From: Acholeplasmatales bacterium
GTDB lineage: Bacteria; Bacillota_I; Bacilli_A; Acholeplasmatales; Anaeroplasmataceae
Assembly: GCA_017454375.1 (NCBI GenBank)
Contig: JAFTDB010000002.1
Coordinates: forward strand, 1 to 46,209
Direction of reading: 5' to 3'
DNA: 46,209 nt
The position numbers and the translations under genes were made by a program. Shown in pieces: positions 34,590-44,074 of the stretch. The notes below the pieces were generated by a model. That model worked only from the letters and a program-made list of their open reading frames with translations, searched no databases and had not been told where the DNA came from. The first letter of the stretch is position 1; every line of letters begins with the position of its first letter.

Positions 34590-35414
34590 ATGGACATTTT
34601 AGAAATTAAAAATCTACACGCAAGAGTAGAAGAAAAAGAAATATTAAAAGGTGTTAATCTAACTCTTAAAACAAATGAGATTCACGCAATCATGGGACCT
34701 AATGGTACTGGTAAATCAACTTTATCAAGTGTTATTATGGGCTCTCCAAGATATCAGGTAACTGAAGGTGAAATCTTATTCAACGGCAAAAACATTATGG
34801 ATTTAGCTGTTGATGAAAGAGCTAGACTAGGCTTATTCCTTGCATACCAAAATCCAATTGAGGTACCAGGAGTTACTAATAGTGATTTCATTCGTACAGC
34901 ATTAAAGTCAACAACTGGTGAGAATGTATCATTATTCAAATTCATTAAAGAATTCGATAAGGCTACAACAGAATTAAAGATGCCTGATGACTTAGCTCAT
35001 AGATATTTAAATGAAGGCTTCTCTGGTGGTGAAAAGAAGAGAAATGAAATTCTTCAGATGAAGATGCTAAAGCCTAAGTTTGCCATCCTTGATGAAATTG
35101 ACTCAGGCTTAGACGTTGATGCTTTAAGAATCGTTGGTGAGAATGTATACAACATGAAGGGTGAAAACTTTGGTTGCTTACTTATCACTCACTATGAAAG
35201 ATTACTTGATTATATAATCCCTGATTATGTACACGTTATGATCAATGGTAAGATTGTCAAAACTGGTGGCAGAGAATTAATTCAAAAGATTGATCAAAAC
35301 GGTTATGATTGGGTTAAGGAAGAATTAGGAATCGAGATTGAAAAAGAGGAAGCAGAAAAGACCCATGCTATCCTAGGATCTTGTGCCCACAATCCTAAAT
35401 CAAAGAATGAGTAA
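34590..35414 (+). CDS. sufC: Fe-S cluster assembly ATPase SufC
   Basis: A 274-residue ABC-type ATPase. Walker A is GPNGTGKST, followed by the SufC-specific LGLFLAYQNPIEVPGVTNSD, signature FSGGEKKRNEI, Walker B FAILDEIDSGLD and H-loop LLITHYERLLDYI. It powers the SufBCD scaffold in the cytosol. It is about 20 residues longer than usual, with a C-terminal HAILGSCAHNPKSKNE tail. It overlaps sufD by 8 bases and follows leuS by 8, so the cluster is probably co-transcribed with leuS. Confidence 0.97.
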   Translation: MDILEIKNLHARVEEKEILKGVNLTLKTNEIHAIMGPNGTGKSTLSSVIMGSPRYQVTEGEILFNGKNIMDLAVDERARLGLFLAYQNPIEVPGVTNSDFIRTALKSTTGENVSLFKFIKEFDKATTELKMPDDLAHRYLNEGFSGGEKKRNEILQMKMLKPKFAILDEIDSGLDVDALRIVGENVYNMKGENFGCLLITHYERLLDYIIPDYVHVMINGKIVKTGGRELIQKIDQNGYDWVKEELGIEIEKEEAEKTHAILGSCAHNPKSKNE

Positions 35415-36192
35415 GAAGATAATTGATATATCTGTTTTGGGTCAAACAGATGGTTACTTTGTTATTAATAAAACAGAGGATGTTATCTACAAAGTAAATG
35501 ATAGTGCTAAGATTAAATTAGTTAACGGTGTTAACGCAACAATCTTAGATAACACTAATGGAAAAGAAATAAATGTAGTTATCAAAGATTCATCATATTT
35601 AAAATATGAAATCCTTGATAGTAAGGATACTAATAGAACTTTCGATGTTGATGGTGAATTATTTATTAATCAAATTGTATTCACTAATACAAAAGAAAAT
35701 CTATTAATAAATCTTAATTCAGAAAATGCTACATCTAATGCGAATGTATTAGTATTAGAAAATGAAGGTAATGCAGAATTTGTTCAATATGTTGATCACA
35801 AGACTCAAAAGACATTTTCTAATATCTCAAATGTAGGCGTTGCGATTAAGAAATCAAATATCACATTTGATACAACAGGTAAGATTGAAAAGAGTATGTC
35901 TTCATCTAACTGTAGACAATTATCTCGTGGTGTTGTATTAGATGATGAATCACATATTAAATCTAAGCCAATTCTTTTAATTGATGAATTCGATTGCTTT
36001 GCATCACATGGTGCTGCAATTGGTAAATTAAGAGATGAAGATTTATTCTACTTGATGAGTAGAGGCTTAAATAAAAATGATGCCTTCTTATTAATCCTTG
36101 AAGGTATTATTAAACCTTTCATCGACAACATTAGTGTCGAAGAAACAAAAGAATCAGTATTAAATAATGTTAAACAAATGATTGAGAAGTGA
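35407..36192 (+). CDS. sufD: SufD-like scaffold protein, short form
   Basis: A 261-residue SufB/SufD-family protein. The beta-helix core and the C-terminal signature (SRGVVLDDESHIKSKPILLI, then CFASHGAAIGKLRDEDLFYL) are present, including the His in ASHGA that corresponds to the cluster-forming residue of SufD. Typical SufD has about 400 residues; here the N-terminal helical domain is missing, leaving mainly the core. The start is ATG 35407, inside the sufC end. Position between sufC and sufS supports the assignment. Confidence 0.92.
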   Translation: MSKKIIDISVLGQTDGYFVINKTEDVIYKVNDSAKIKLVNGVNATILDNTNGKEINVVIKDSSYLKYEILDSKDTNRTFDVDGELFINQIVFTNTKENLLINLNSENATSNANVLVLENEGNAEFVQYVDHKTQKTFSNISNVGVAIKKSNITFDTTGKIEKSMSSSNCRQLSRGVVLDDESHIKSKPILLIDEFDCFASHGAAIGKLRDEDLFYLMSRGLNKNDAFLLILEGIIKPFIDNISVEETKESVLNNVKQMIEK

Positions 36193-36196
36193 TAAC

Positions 36197-37399
36197 GTGG
36201 ACGTTAAAAAAATAAGGAATGATTTCCCTATCTTTAAAGACGACAAATTAGTATATTTAGATAACGCAGCTATGGCCTTAAAACCTAAATGCGTTATTGA
36301 TGCTGTAGACAATTATTATGCTAGATATGGTGTTAATGTTCACCGTGGTGTATATGGCTTATCTTATGAAGCTACAGAGCTTTATGAGAATGCAAGAGAC
36401 ACTATCGCCAATTTTATTGGTGCTAAAAGAGAAGAGGTTATCTACACTAGAGGTACAACATCAGCACTTAATTTAGTAGCTCAAAGCTATGGTATGGAAT
36501 TTATTGAAGCTGGTGATGAGGTAATTACCTCTGAGCTTGAGCATCATTCATCACATATGCCATGGTTTAATGTCTGCAAGAAAAAGGGTGCAACTTTAAA
36601 ATATATTCCACTTAATGAAGAAGGTAGAATAACAGTTGAAGCATTCAAAAAGGTTATTAGCAAAAACACTAAGGTAGTTGCCTTAAATTATGTTTCAAAT
36701 GTTATGGGCTACATTTCACCTGTTAAGGAAATAATTAAGATTGCCCATGAATATGGCGCAGTAGTAATTGTTGATGGTGCTCAAGCAGTACCACATATGA
36801 ATGTTAACGTTAAGGAGCTTGATTGTGACTTCCTAGCATTCTCTGGTCATAAGCTTTGTGGACCTACAGGTATTGGTATCCTTTATGGTAAAAAGGAATT
36901 ACTTGAAAAGATGCCTCCAATTGAATTTGGTGGAGATATGGCTGATGAGGTATCAAAGGATGATCAAACTTATAAGGCTGTTCCTTATAAATTTGAAGCT
37001 GGTACTCCAATAATTGCCGGAGCAATTGGTCTTGCTGAAGCAATTAAATATATTAGTCATTTTGGAATGGACAATATTCTTGCCCATGAAAAGCATCTAC
37101 ATGATTTCGCAGTTAGTGAAATATCTAAGCTAGATGGTATCACTGTTTATAATAAAACTGCTGAAACTGGTATTATCGCATTTAATATTGATGGTGTACA
37201 TCCACATGATGCAGCATCAGTATTCGATAATTCTCATGTATGTATTAGAGCAGGACATCACTGTGCACAGCTAATAACTAAATGGTTAGATGTTGTTGGT
37301 ACAGTAAGAGCATCCTTCTATATCTATAATGATGAAGAGGATGTATTAAAATTTGTTGAAGCTTTGAAGGAAGCAAGAGATTTCTTTACAAAGTTTTAA
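36197..37399 (+). CDS. sufS: Cysteine desulfurase SufS
   Basis: A 400-residue group II cysteine desulfurase. YLDNAAMALKP at the start, HHSSHMPW, the PLP lysine in FSGHKLCGPTGIGILYGK and the active Cys in RAGHHCAQ are all seen. It removes sulfur from cysteine as a persulfide passed to SufU. The start is GTG 36197 (VDVKKIRNDFPIF), the conserved family start; an upstream TTG lies within sufD. It is followed by sufU after 12 bases. Confidence 0.97.
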   Translation: MDVKKIRNDFPIFKDDKLVYLDNAAMALKPKCVIDAVDNYYARYGVNVHRGVYGLSYEATELYENARDTIANFIGAKREEVIYTRGTTSALNLVAQSYGMEFIEAGDEVITSELEHHSSHMPWFNVCKKKGATLKYIPLNEEGRITVEAFKKVISKNTKVVALNYVSNVMGYISPVKEIIKIAHEYGAVVIVDGAQAVPHMNVNVKELDCDFLAFSGHKLCGPTGIGILYGKKELLEKMPPIEFGGDMADEVSKDDQTYKAVPYKFEAGTPIIAGAIGLAEAIKYISHFGMDNILAHEKHLHDFAVSEISKLDGITVYNKTAETGIIAFNIDGVHPHDAASVFDNSHVCIRAGHHCAQLITKWLDVVGTVRASFYIYNDEEDVLKFVEALKEARDFFTKF

Positions 37400-37411
37400 G
37401 GAGAGATTTTT

Positions 37412-37852
37412 ATGGATTTAAATACTTTATATCGTACTGTAATAATGGATAATTATAAGAACCCTAAAAATAAAGGATTAGTAAAAAGTGATAAATATCA
37501 TTTCGTACATCTTAATAATCCATCATGTGGTGATGATATGAATGTTGAGCTTTATATAGAAAATGGCATAGTAAAGGAAATTCATCATGATGGTAAGGGC
37601 TGTTCTATCTGCTGTTCAAGTGCTTCTGTAATGTCAGATGTACTTACAGGTAAAACAGTAGAAGAGGCTAAGGCTATCATCTTAGATTTCTATGGTCTAG
37701 TAATGGGTAACCTTCCAGAGGATGAGGATAGACTTGGTGAGGCTATCGCTTATATGGGAGTTAAGGATTTCCCTGCTAGAATTAAATGTGCTACACTTTC
37801 TTGGAAGGCAATAGAAAAAGCTATAGAGGAGGTTGAAGCAAGTGGCAAATAA
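37412..37852 (+). CDS. sufU: Sulfurtransferase SufU
   Basis: A 146-residue SufU/IscU-fold protein. The zinc ligands are NNPSCGDDM (Asp and Cys), [16 protein letters not shown] and RIKCATLSW, with the roughly 20-residue insertion before the last Cys that marks SufU. It accepts persulfide sulfur from SufS in a zinc-dependent swap and passes it to SufBCD. AAGGAGAG precedes the ATG; its end overlaps the sufB start. Confidence 0.96.
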   Translation: MDLNTLYRTVIMDNYKNPKNKGLVKSDKYHFVHLNNPSCGDDMNVELYIENGIVKEIHHDGKGCSICCSSASVMSDVLTGKTVEEAKAIILDFYGLVMGNLPEDEDRLGEAIAYMGVKDFPARIKCATLSWKAIEKAIEEVEASGK

Positions 37853-39251
37853 TAAAAATGAAGTAAATGAAATAGTCGGTGACTACAAATATGGCTTTAC
37901 TACTGATGCTAAAACAGTTTTAACTTCTGGTAAGGGCTTAAATAGAAAAGTAGTAGAATTTATTTCTAATGCTAAGCATGAACCTGATTGGATGCGTGAA
38001 ATAAGACTAAAGGCTTATGATGCATTCTTAAAAATTGATAACCCTAAATGGGGACCAGATTTATCAGGTATTGATTTTGATGAATATACATATTACATCA
38101 AATCAAGTGAAAAGACTGAAAAATCTTGGGATGATGTTCCAAAGGAAATCAGAGAAACATTTGATAAGCTTGGTATTCCTGAGGCTGAAGCTAAATACTT
38201 AGCTGGTACATCTACACAATTTGAATCAGAGGTTGTTTATCATAATAACCTAAAGGAACTAGAGGATTTAGGTGTAATATTCTGTGATACTGATACAGCA
38301 GTAAGAGAATATCCGGAATTAGTTAAAGAATATTTTGGTACAATCGTTCCATATTCTGATAATAAATATGCCGCACTTAACACTGCTGTATGGAGTGGTG
38401 GTTCATTCATCTATGTTCCAAAGGGCGTTAAGCTTGAAAAGCCAGTTCAATCATATTTCAGAATTAACTCTGAAAGAATGGGACAATTCGAACGTACATT
38501 AATTATAGTTGATGATGATGCAGATATCCATTATGTTGAAGGCTGTACAGCTCCTCAATATTCTAAGGATTCTTTACACGCTGCAGTAGTAGAAATATTT
38601 GTTAGAAACAGAGCACATTGTCGTTATTCAACTGTACAAAACTGGTCTAACAATATTGTTAACCTAGTTACTAAGCGTGCAGAAGTATTAGACAATGGTC
38701 ATATGGAATGGATCGATGGTAACGTTGGATCTGGTTTAAATATGAAATATCCTGCCTGCATATTAAAGGGTAGAAATTCAAAGGGTACAACTGTATCAAT
38801 CGCGTTTGCTGGTGAAGGACAATATCAAGATACAGGTGCTAAGATGATTCACCTTGGTGAGAATTCAAGCTCAACTATTATTTCAAAGAGTATTTGCCGT
38901 GGTGGCGGAAAAGTAAATTACCGTGGTACTGTTAGATGCGGAAGTAAGGCAAAGGGTGCTAGAAGCCACGTTGAATGTGATACATTAATTTTGGATGCAA
39001 TATCTACAAGTGATACTATTCCAACAAACATTGGTGAAAATAGTGACATGTATATTGAGCATGAAGCTACAGTATCTAAAATTAATGAAGAACAATTATT
39101 CTATTTAATGAGTAGAGGCTTAAAGGAATCTGAAGCAACAGAGATGATTGTAATGGGCTTCATTGAACCATTTAGTCGTGAGCTACCAATGGAATACGCT
39201 GTTGAATTAAATAGATTAATTAAGCTTGAAATGGTAGATTCAATCGGATAA
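37842..39251 (+). CDS. sufB: Fe-S scaffold protein SufB
   Basis: A 469-residue SufB. The N-terminal [12 protein letters not shown] and [49 protein letters not shown], the core Cys in [12 protein letters not shown] and [20 protein letters not shown] are characteristic. With SufC and SufD it forms the scaffold on which clusters are built. The start is GTG 37842, nine bases after GGAGG; the TTG at 37833 is too close to that site. Last suf gene; an rRNA methyltransferase follows after one base. Confidence 0.97.
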   Translation: MANNKNEVNEIVGDYKYGFTTDAKTVLTSGKGLNRKVVEFISNAKHEPDWMREIRLKAYDAFLKIDNPKWGPDLSGIDFDEYTYYIKSSEKTEKSWDDVPKEIRETFDKLGIPEAEAKYLAGTSTQFESEVVYHNNLKELEDLGVIFCDTDTAVREYPELVKEYFGTIVPYSDNKYAALNTAVWSGGSFIYVPKGVKLEKPVQSYFRINSERMGQFERTLIIVDDDADIHYVEGCTAPQYSKDSLHAAVVEIFVRNRAHCRYSTVQNWSNNIVNLVTKRAEVLDNGHMEWIDGNVGSGLNMKYPACILKGRNSKGTTVSIAFAGEGQYQDTGAKMIHLGENSSSTIISKSICRGGGKVNYRGTVRCGSKAKGARSHVECDTLILDAISTSDTIPTNIGENSDMYIEHEATVSKINEEQLFYLMSRGLKESEATEMIVMGFIEPFSRELPMEYAVELNRLIKLEMVDSIG

Positions 39252-39252
39252 T

Positions 39253-39951
39253 ATGATTACTTCAGTTCAAAATGCAAAAATCAAAGAACTTGAAAAATTA
39301 AATAATGCAAGAACTCGAGGTGAAACTGGACTATTCCTAGTTGAAGGTCCACACCTTGTAACAGAAGCTAGAAACCTAGGTTTATTAGTTGAAGCATATT
39401 CACTAGAGGATAAGGATGGATATACTCAGGTAAGTGATAATGTCATGAGGAAAATCTGCAACACTAAGACTCCAGTAAGTGAAGTTGGCGTTGTAAAAAT
39501 CCCATCTAATAAAGGATTATCTGACAAAGTGCTAATTCTTGATACTATCCAAGATCCAGGTAATATGGGCACTATCATGCGTAGTGCTAGAGCATTCGAT
39601 TTTAAGACAATTATTTTATCAGATGGATGTGTAGATATCTATAATGATAAGGTAATTAGATCATCTCAGGGGGCAATATTTAAATTGAATTTCATCAAAG
39701 GAAATCTATTAGATATTATTCCAACTCTTGAAGGTTATGATGTATATGGAACTGATGTTGTAAACGGCATTAGTATCAAAGAAGTAAATAAAAATAAAAA
39801 GATTGCCGTAGTTATGGGTAATGAGGGCAATGGTGTTTCAAAAGAAGTGAGAAATATACTAAAGAAAAACATTTATATCCCACTTAATGAAACTGAATCA
39901 CTTAATGTTGGTGTAGCCGCATCAATCATTATGTATGAGCTTAATAAGTAA
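39253..39951 (+). CDS. TrmH/SpoU-family RNA 2'-O-methyltransferase
   Basis: A 232-residue SPOUT enzyme. The N-terminal substrate-binding part (NARTRGETGLFLVEGPHLVT) is followed by the knotted domain motifs LDTIQDPGNMGTIMRSARAF, VVMGNEGNGVSKE and YIPLNETESLNVGVAASI. It methylates a ribose in rRNA or tRNA; 23S rRNA (RlmB/TsnR-like) is likely from the architecture. It starts one base after sufB with no clear ribosome binding site, suggesting coupling. Confidence 0.93.
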   Translation: MITSVQNAKIKELEKLNNARTRGETGLFLVEGPHLVTEARNLGLLVEAYSLEDKDGYTQVSDNVMRKICNTKTPVSEVGVVKIPSNKGLSDKVLILDTIQDPGNMGTIMRSARAFDFKTIILSDGCVDIYNDKVIRSSQGAIFKLNFIKGNLLDIIPTLEGYDVYGTDVVNGISIKEVNKNKKIAVVMGNEGNGVSKEVRNILKKNIYIPLNETESLNVGVAASIIMYELNK

Positions 39952-39980
39952 AAAGGAGAAACAATCTCCTTTTTTCTTTT
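39950..39980 (+). terminator. Rho-independent terminator
   Basis: AAAAGGAGA (39951-39959) pairs with TCTCCTTTT, loop about 5 bases, followed by a T-run. It ends the leuS-suf-methyltransferase unit. Confidence 0.9.
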
Positions 39981-40071
39981 ACATTTGATACATTAACAGT
40001 TAAAAATAATTCTCGTTTGTTACAAGTGTTCTATTTTCATTTATAACAAATCCCTCAAGCATGGATTTTTC

Positions 40072-40100
40072 TTGCTTTTTCTTTTGTTTTAAGATAAAAT
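40072..40100 (+). promoter_or_regulatory. Promoter of ABC-F gene
   Basis: TTGCTT (40072-40077), 17 bases, TAAAAT (40095-40100), giving a leader of about 10 bases before the ATG at 40118. Upstream, 39981-40071 holds only a weak inverted repeat, TTTGTTA/TAACAAA (40016-40050). Confidence 0.6.
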
Positions 40101-40117
40101 CACACAGGTGATTTTTT

Positions 40118-41674
40118 ATGAGCGTATTAAAGTGTACAAATGTATCTTTTTCATTTGGTAATAGAACTATCCTTGAGGATGCATCCTTTGTTATGCAAAA
40201 GGGTGAGCATATCGGATTAATCGGTTTAAATGGAGAAGGTAAAACTACATTTATTAAAATGATTACAGGAGAATTAACTCCTGATAATGGTAAAATTGAA
40301 TGGGCAAAGAGAATAACAACTGGTTATTTAGATCAATATACTAAATTAACTCCTGGTAAGACTATTAGAGAAATATTACAGGATGCATTTTCTTACATGT
40401 ATGATTTAGAACGTGAAATGAATGAATTATATGAGAAGATGTGTGATTGTACTGAAGAGGAGATGAACCAATATCTAGAGGATACTGGTGAAATCCAATC
40501 AGAGCTAGAGGCTAATGGCTTCTATACAATCGATTCAACTATTGAAGAGGTTGCGAATGGACTAGGTCTTGGTGATATTGGACTAGATAAGGATGTATCA
40601 GCCTTATCTGGTGGTCAAAGATCTAAGGTATTATTAACTAAATTAATATTACAAAAGCCAATGATATTAATACTAGATGAGCCTACAAACTTCTTAGATG
40701 AGGAACAAATTAATTGGTTAAAGGATTATTTAAATAATTATGAGAATGCATTCTTACTTGTATCTCATGATGTTGATTTCTTAAACAGTGTAATCAATGT
40801 TGTATACCATATGGAAGATGGTACTCTTACAAGATATACTGGTAATTATGATCAGTATATGCAAATGTATGAGATTGAAAGAAGAAATCAAAATATGGCT
40901 TATGAACGTCAACAAAAAGAGATTCATAAGCTACAAGAATATATCAATAAAAATAAAGCAAGAGTAGCTACAACAGATTTAGCTAAGTCTCGTCAACGTA
41001 AGCTTGATAAGATGGAAATTATTGATAAGGTTAAAGAACAAATCAAACCTAACTTCAAATTTAAATCTTGTGGTGCTTCAGGTAAATTTGTATTCACATG
41101 TGATAATCTTGTTGTAGGCTATAATGAACCATTATCAAAGCCTATTACATTAACTATTGAGCGTGGTGAAAGAGTACTATTTAAGGGTGCTAATGGTATT
41201 GGTAAATCAACACTACTTAAAACCTTATTAAATATTATTCCACCAATAAGTGGTACTTGCTCAATGGATTACAATATCCACTATGGATATTTTGCTCAAG
41301 AAGAGGAAGCAAGCTCTAAGAATACCGCTATTGATGAGATATGGAATATGTATCCAGCAATGACTAATGGTGAGGTTAGAGGTGCACTTGCTTCTTGTGG
41401 ATTAACCAAAGAAAAGATTGAATCATTAATGATGGTTCTATCTGGTGGTGAGGCTGCAAAGGTTAGACTTTGTAAAATAATGTTACAAGAATGCAATACA
41501 TTAATCCTAGATGAGCCTACTAATCACTTAGATGTTCTTGCTAAAGAATCATTAAAGGAAGCAATAAAAGAATTTAAAGGCACAGTTATTCTTGTATGTC
41601 ATGAAAATGACTTCTATCAGGATTTAGTAACAAGAATAGAAGATGTATCTAAATGGACATTAAAGATATTATAA
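40118..41674 (+). CDS. ABC-F family ATPase
   Basis: A 518-residue protein with two ATPase domains and no membrane segments. Domain 1 has GLNGEGKTT, LSGGQRSKVLL and LILDEPTNFLD; domain 2 has GANGIGKST, LSGGEAAKVRL and LILDEPTNHLD. The interdomain linker (about 240-320; RRNQNMAYERQQKEIHKLQE) is the ABC-F P-site tRNA interaction motif. ABC-F proteins act on the ribosome, either as translation factors or as antibiotic protection proteins; which applies here is not decidable. AGGTGAT precedes the ATG. Confidence 0.94.
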   Translation: MSVLKCTNVSFSFGNRTILEDASFVMQKGEHIGLIGLNGEGKTTFIKMITGELTPDNGKIEWAKRITTGYLDQYTKLTPGKTIREILQDAFSYMYDLEREMNELYEKMCDCTEEEMNQYLEDTGEIQSELEANGFYTIDSTIEEVANGLGLGDIGLDKDVSALSGGQRSKVLLTKLILQKPMILILDEPTNFLDEEQINWLKDYLNNYENAFLLVSHDVDFLNSVINVVYHMEDGTLTRYTGNYDQYMQMYEIERRNQNMAYERQQKEIHKLQEYINKNKARVATTDLAKSRQRKLDKMEIIDKVKEQIKPNFKFKSCGASGKFVFTCDNLVVGYNEPLSKPITLTIERGERVLFKGANGIGKSTLLKTLLNIIPPISGTCSMDYNIHYGYFAQEEEASSKNTAIDEIWNMYPAMTNGEVRGALASCGLTKEKIESLMMVLSGGEAAKVRLCKIMLQECNTLILDEPTNHLDVLAKESLKEAIKEFKGTVILVCHENDFYQDLVTRIEDVSKWTLKIL

Positions 41675-41679
41675 AAACA

Positions 41680-41710
41680 AAAGAGGACAGCGTGTGCTGT
41701 CCTCTTTATT
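41680..41710. terminator. Bidirectional terminator
   Basis: AAAGAGGACAGC (41680-41691) pairs perfectly with GCTGTCCTCTTT (41696-41707) around GTGT. It separates the converging ABC-F and def genes; the def stop overlaps its end. Confidence 0.92.
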
Positions 41711-42314
41711 CTTCTGTATTTTCTTCCTCTTGATTATCAGGAATAGTATATAAAGGTTTTAAATCAGGTATTTCCTCAGGCTTATACATTTTAGATGTGT
41801 ATAGGATACCATCTAAATGATCATTTTCATGTTGGAATACAATTGCTGGATATCCTTCTAAATACATTGTCACATACTTAGGTCTTTTCTTTTCAAAATC
41901 ATATACCATACCCTTAACCTTAATTGCGTAATAACGTGGTGTAACAAGCCCTGTTGTATCTCTATCAACAGAAAGACATCCCTCACCACCAGGAAGATAT
42001 GTCATTTCCTTAGATGCGGCAATGATTTGTGGGTTGATGAATGTGTATGAATATACAGTTTCATTTTCATCTAAGAAATCTGTACAATTCATTGAAAATA
42101 TTCTTTTATTATATCCAACCTGAGGTGCTGCAATACCAACACCTGGTCTAATTCCATATTTCTCACAAGCAGCATCATCACCTGATATTACTAGGTATTC
42201 ATGTAAGCCATTAATACATTCTATATCTTCATTTGTTAAAGGTAGTTTTACCTCAGCACACTTCTCATATAAAGAGGCAGTTCCTTCCTTAACAATATCC
42301 TTCATTAAATACAT
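41706..42314 (-). CDS. def: Peptide deformylase
   Basis: A 202-residue deformylase with all three motifs: GIAAPQVGYNKRIF (motif I), GGEGCLSVDRD with the metal Cys (motif II) and FQHENDHLDGILYT with two metal His and the catalytic Glu (motif III). It removes the formyl group from nascent proteins. The insertions between motifs fit the Gram-positive type II class. GAGGTGAT precedes the ATG. Its stop lies in the shared terminator. Confidence 0.97.
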   Translation of the reverse strand: MYLMKDIVKEGTASLYEKCAEVKLPLTNEDIECINGLHEYLVISGDDAACEKYGIRPGVGIAAPQVGYNKRIFSMNCTDFLDENETVYSYTFINPQIIAASKEMTYLPGGEGCLSVDRDTTGLVTPRYYAIKVKGMVYDFEKKRPKYVTMYLEGYPAIVFQHENDHLDGILYTSKMYKPEEIPDLKPLYTIPDNQEEENTEE

Positions 42315-42393
42315 TAAAAATCACCTCAACAATATAATTATACCATTAAAGAATAATATTTTAAAATATTATTATTATTTTTTAAAAAAATAA

Positions 42394-42421
42394 TTGACAA
42401 TAATTATTATTTTGCTATAAT
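42394..42421 (+). promoter_or_regulatory. Promoter of tRNA-Leu
   Basis: TTGACA (42394-42399), 16 bases, TATAAT (42416-42421). Both hexamers match consensus, as expected for a stable RNA gene. Confidence 0.85.
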
Positions 42422-42460
42422 AATCACTGCAATCTTAATTGATTGCTTTATCTTATACAT

Positions 42461-42543
42461 GCCCGAATGGCGGAACTGGCAGACGCGCTAGACTTAGAAT
42501 CTAGTTCCCAGGAGTGCAGGTTCGATTCCTGTTTCGGGCACCA
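42461..42543 (+). tRNA. tRNA-Leu(UAG)
   Basis: Class II tRNA with acceptor GCCCGAA/TTCGGGC, discriminator A and encoded CCA. The anticodon stem CTAGA/TCTAG encloses loop CTTAGAA, anticodon TAG, reading CUN leucine codons. It has the long variable arm typical of tRNA-Leu and T-arm GCAGG-TTCGATT-CCTGT. Single tRNA unit with its own promoter and terminator; substrate of LeuS at 32188. Confidence 0.97.
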
Positions 42544-42556
42544 TTCCCATACAATT

Positions 42557-42580
42557 AAGACTCGAAAGAGTCTTTTTTTC
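42557..42580 (+). terminator. tRNA terminator
   Basis: AAGACTC (42557-42563) and GAGTCTT (42568-42574) pair around a GAAA tetraloop, followed by a run of seven or more Ts. Confidence 0.92.
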
Positions 42581-42590
42581 TTTCTATATA

Positions 42591-42622
42591 CAAAAAAAGA
42601 GACCAACGCATTGGCCTCTTTT
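42591..42622 (-). terminator. Terminator of small lipoprotein gene
   Basis: AAAAGAG and CTCTTTT flank CCAA/TTGG with one A/C mismatch and a 4-base loop; the A-run at 42592-42598 becomes the T-run on the minus strand. Confidence 0.8.
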
Positions 42623-42637
42623 CCGTAGATTCGATTA

Positions 42638-43081
42638 TTAGAATATTCCTGCAGCACTTTTAGCCTGGCTACTACCAGCCCATATAATGTTGTTTGCAAT
42701 ACCATAAACAGACACATCTGTTTCAGGGGCATGTGCTCTACCCCATCTATATAGCATTGCTGTTGTTTCGTTAGCTACACCATCTTTTGTTTCGTTAGCT
42801 TTATTAGCGTTGTCGATTGAATCAAAAATTAGAATAAAAATTCCATTCTCTTCTCCATTAACGGTTTTGTATCCATAAAGTGAGCTCTTATAACCTGCTA
42901 ATTTAGAAGTATCTAAGCCTTCAACAGTTGGATTTAGTGTAACTGTATATCCAGCTTTTTCAAGTCCTGATTTTAAAGAATCAGAAGAATAAGAAGATGA
43001 ACATGCTGCTAATTGGAATAATAGAAAAATAAATGCGAAAATACTGAATGTTCTGATTAATATCTTTTTAATTCTAATCAC
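42638..43081 (-). CDS. Small lipoprotein, unknown function
   Basis: A 147-residue protein with a basic start (MIRIKKILIR), a hydrophobic stretch and lipobox LAAC followed by Ser-rich sequence. The mature part reads GLEKAGYTVTLNPT, then GIFILIFDSIDNANKA and VSVYGIANNIIWAGSSQA, suggesting a compact alpha/beta domain. I recognise no family. Expected on the outer face of the cytoplasmic membrane. Monocistronic, with its own terminator. Confidence 0.78.
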   Translation of the reverse strand: MIRIKKILIRTFSIFAFIFLLFQLAACSSSYSSDSLKSGLEKAGYTVTLNPTVEGLDTSKLAGYKSSLYGYKTVNGEENGIFILIFDSIDNANKANETKDGVANETTAMLYRWGRAHAPETDVSVYGIANNIIWAGSSQAKSAAGIF

Positions 43082-43126
43082 CTTCCTTTATGTTATTTTA
43101 ACATTTTTAAAATGAAAAATAAATAT

Positions 43127-43984
43127 TTACATTTTATTTATGATTTCATCCTTAGTTGGATATGATTTTGCTGCCCCTACCTTTTTAACTGATAAGGCAC
43201 TAGCATATGATGCTAGATTCAAGGCTTCTTTTACATCATATCCTAAGGATAAAAAGCCTACAAATGTGCCATTATAACAATCTCCTGCCCCTGTTGTGTC
43301 AACTGCTAAAACCTTATGGGCAGGGATTTTTATTTCTTCATTTTTAGTAATTAACTTAGAACCATTTGAGCCCATAGTTACTATAACATTATTTAATTTT
43401 ATATTAGCTTCCTTAAGCTTTTGATATTCACCCTCATTAGGTGTTATGTAATCACAAAGTGACATTACATCCTTATCTAATATATTAAATGGAGCAGGAT
43501 TTAAAATAACTGTTTTATTAAATTCTTTAGCTCTTTTAATTATATATTCAACAACTCTAATATCTAATTCTAATTGTAAAAGAATATAATCAGCTTCCTT
43601 AATTAAGCTAATATTATTATCAATATCAGTTTTATCAAGCTTCTTATTAGCTCCACTATTAACTATTATTTCATTTTCTCCACTCTCATCCTCAACCATT
43701 ATGATGGCAGTACCTGTAGAAGTGTTTTTGATAATAGGCTTTACATTAAGATTATATTTAGATAATTCATTTAAAACATAATCTAAATTATTATCATTGC
43801 CTAGGGCAGTTAAAAAAGTGGTTTCCGCTCCTGTTAATGATGCGGCAACAGCTTGATTTAAGCCTTTGCCACCAATGGCATATTCAAAGCTTTCTGAAAA
43901 TGTAGTTTCTCCTCTATCTGGGAATTTCTTTGTTCTAATAATGTAATCTACATTAGAAGAACCAATTACTAATACCTTTTTCAT
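43127..43984 (-). CDS. rbsK: Ribokinase (PfkB family)
   Basis: A 285-residue PfkB-family kinase. The sugar-binding GGKGLNQAVAASLTGAETTF near residue 38, NPAPFNILD, TPNEGEY and the ATP/anion-hole motif DTTGAGDCYNGTFVGFL with the catalytic Asp match ribokinase. It phosphorylates ribose to ribose-5-phosphate. Divergent from a nucleoside hydrolase gene that would release ribose, so the two form a ribonucleoside salvage pair. Confidence 0.9.
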   Translation of the reverse strand: MKKVLVIGSSNVDYIIRTKKFPDRGETTFSESFEYAIGGKGLNQAVAASLTGAETTFLTALGNDNNLDYVLNELSKYNLNVKPIIKNTSTGTAIIMVEDESGENEIIVNSGANKKLDKTDIDNNISLIKEADYILLQLELDIRVVEYIIKRAKEFNKTVILNPAPFNILDKDVMSLCDYITPNEGEYQKLKEANIKLNNVIVTMGSNGSKLITKNEEIKIPAHKVLAVDTTGAGDCYNGTFVGFLSLGYDVKEALNLASYASALSVKKVGAAKSYPTKDEIINKM

Positions 43985-44021
43985 ATATTTACCTCAATAC
44001 TTAATTATATCATTAAATAAT

Positions 44022-44050
44022 TTGTATTAAATATAAAAATGAAGTAAAAT
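44022..44050 (+). promoter_or_regulatory. Probable promoter of nucleoside hydrolase gene
   Basis: TTGTAT (44022-44027), 17 bases, TAAAAT (44045-44050) in the 90-base gap between the divergent ribokinase and nucleoside hydrolase genes. The ribokinase side has a TATAAT but no clear -35. Confidence 0.55.
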
Positions 44051-44074
44051 CAAAAGAAGAAGTGAGGTGCTCTT

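Noticed and set aside
39981..40071. Attenuator leader for the ABC-F gene
   Set aside because: The inverted repeat TTTGTTA/TAACAAA is weak and lies upstream of the best promoter, so it would not be transcribed from it.
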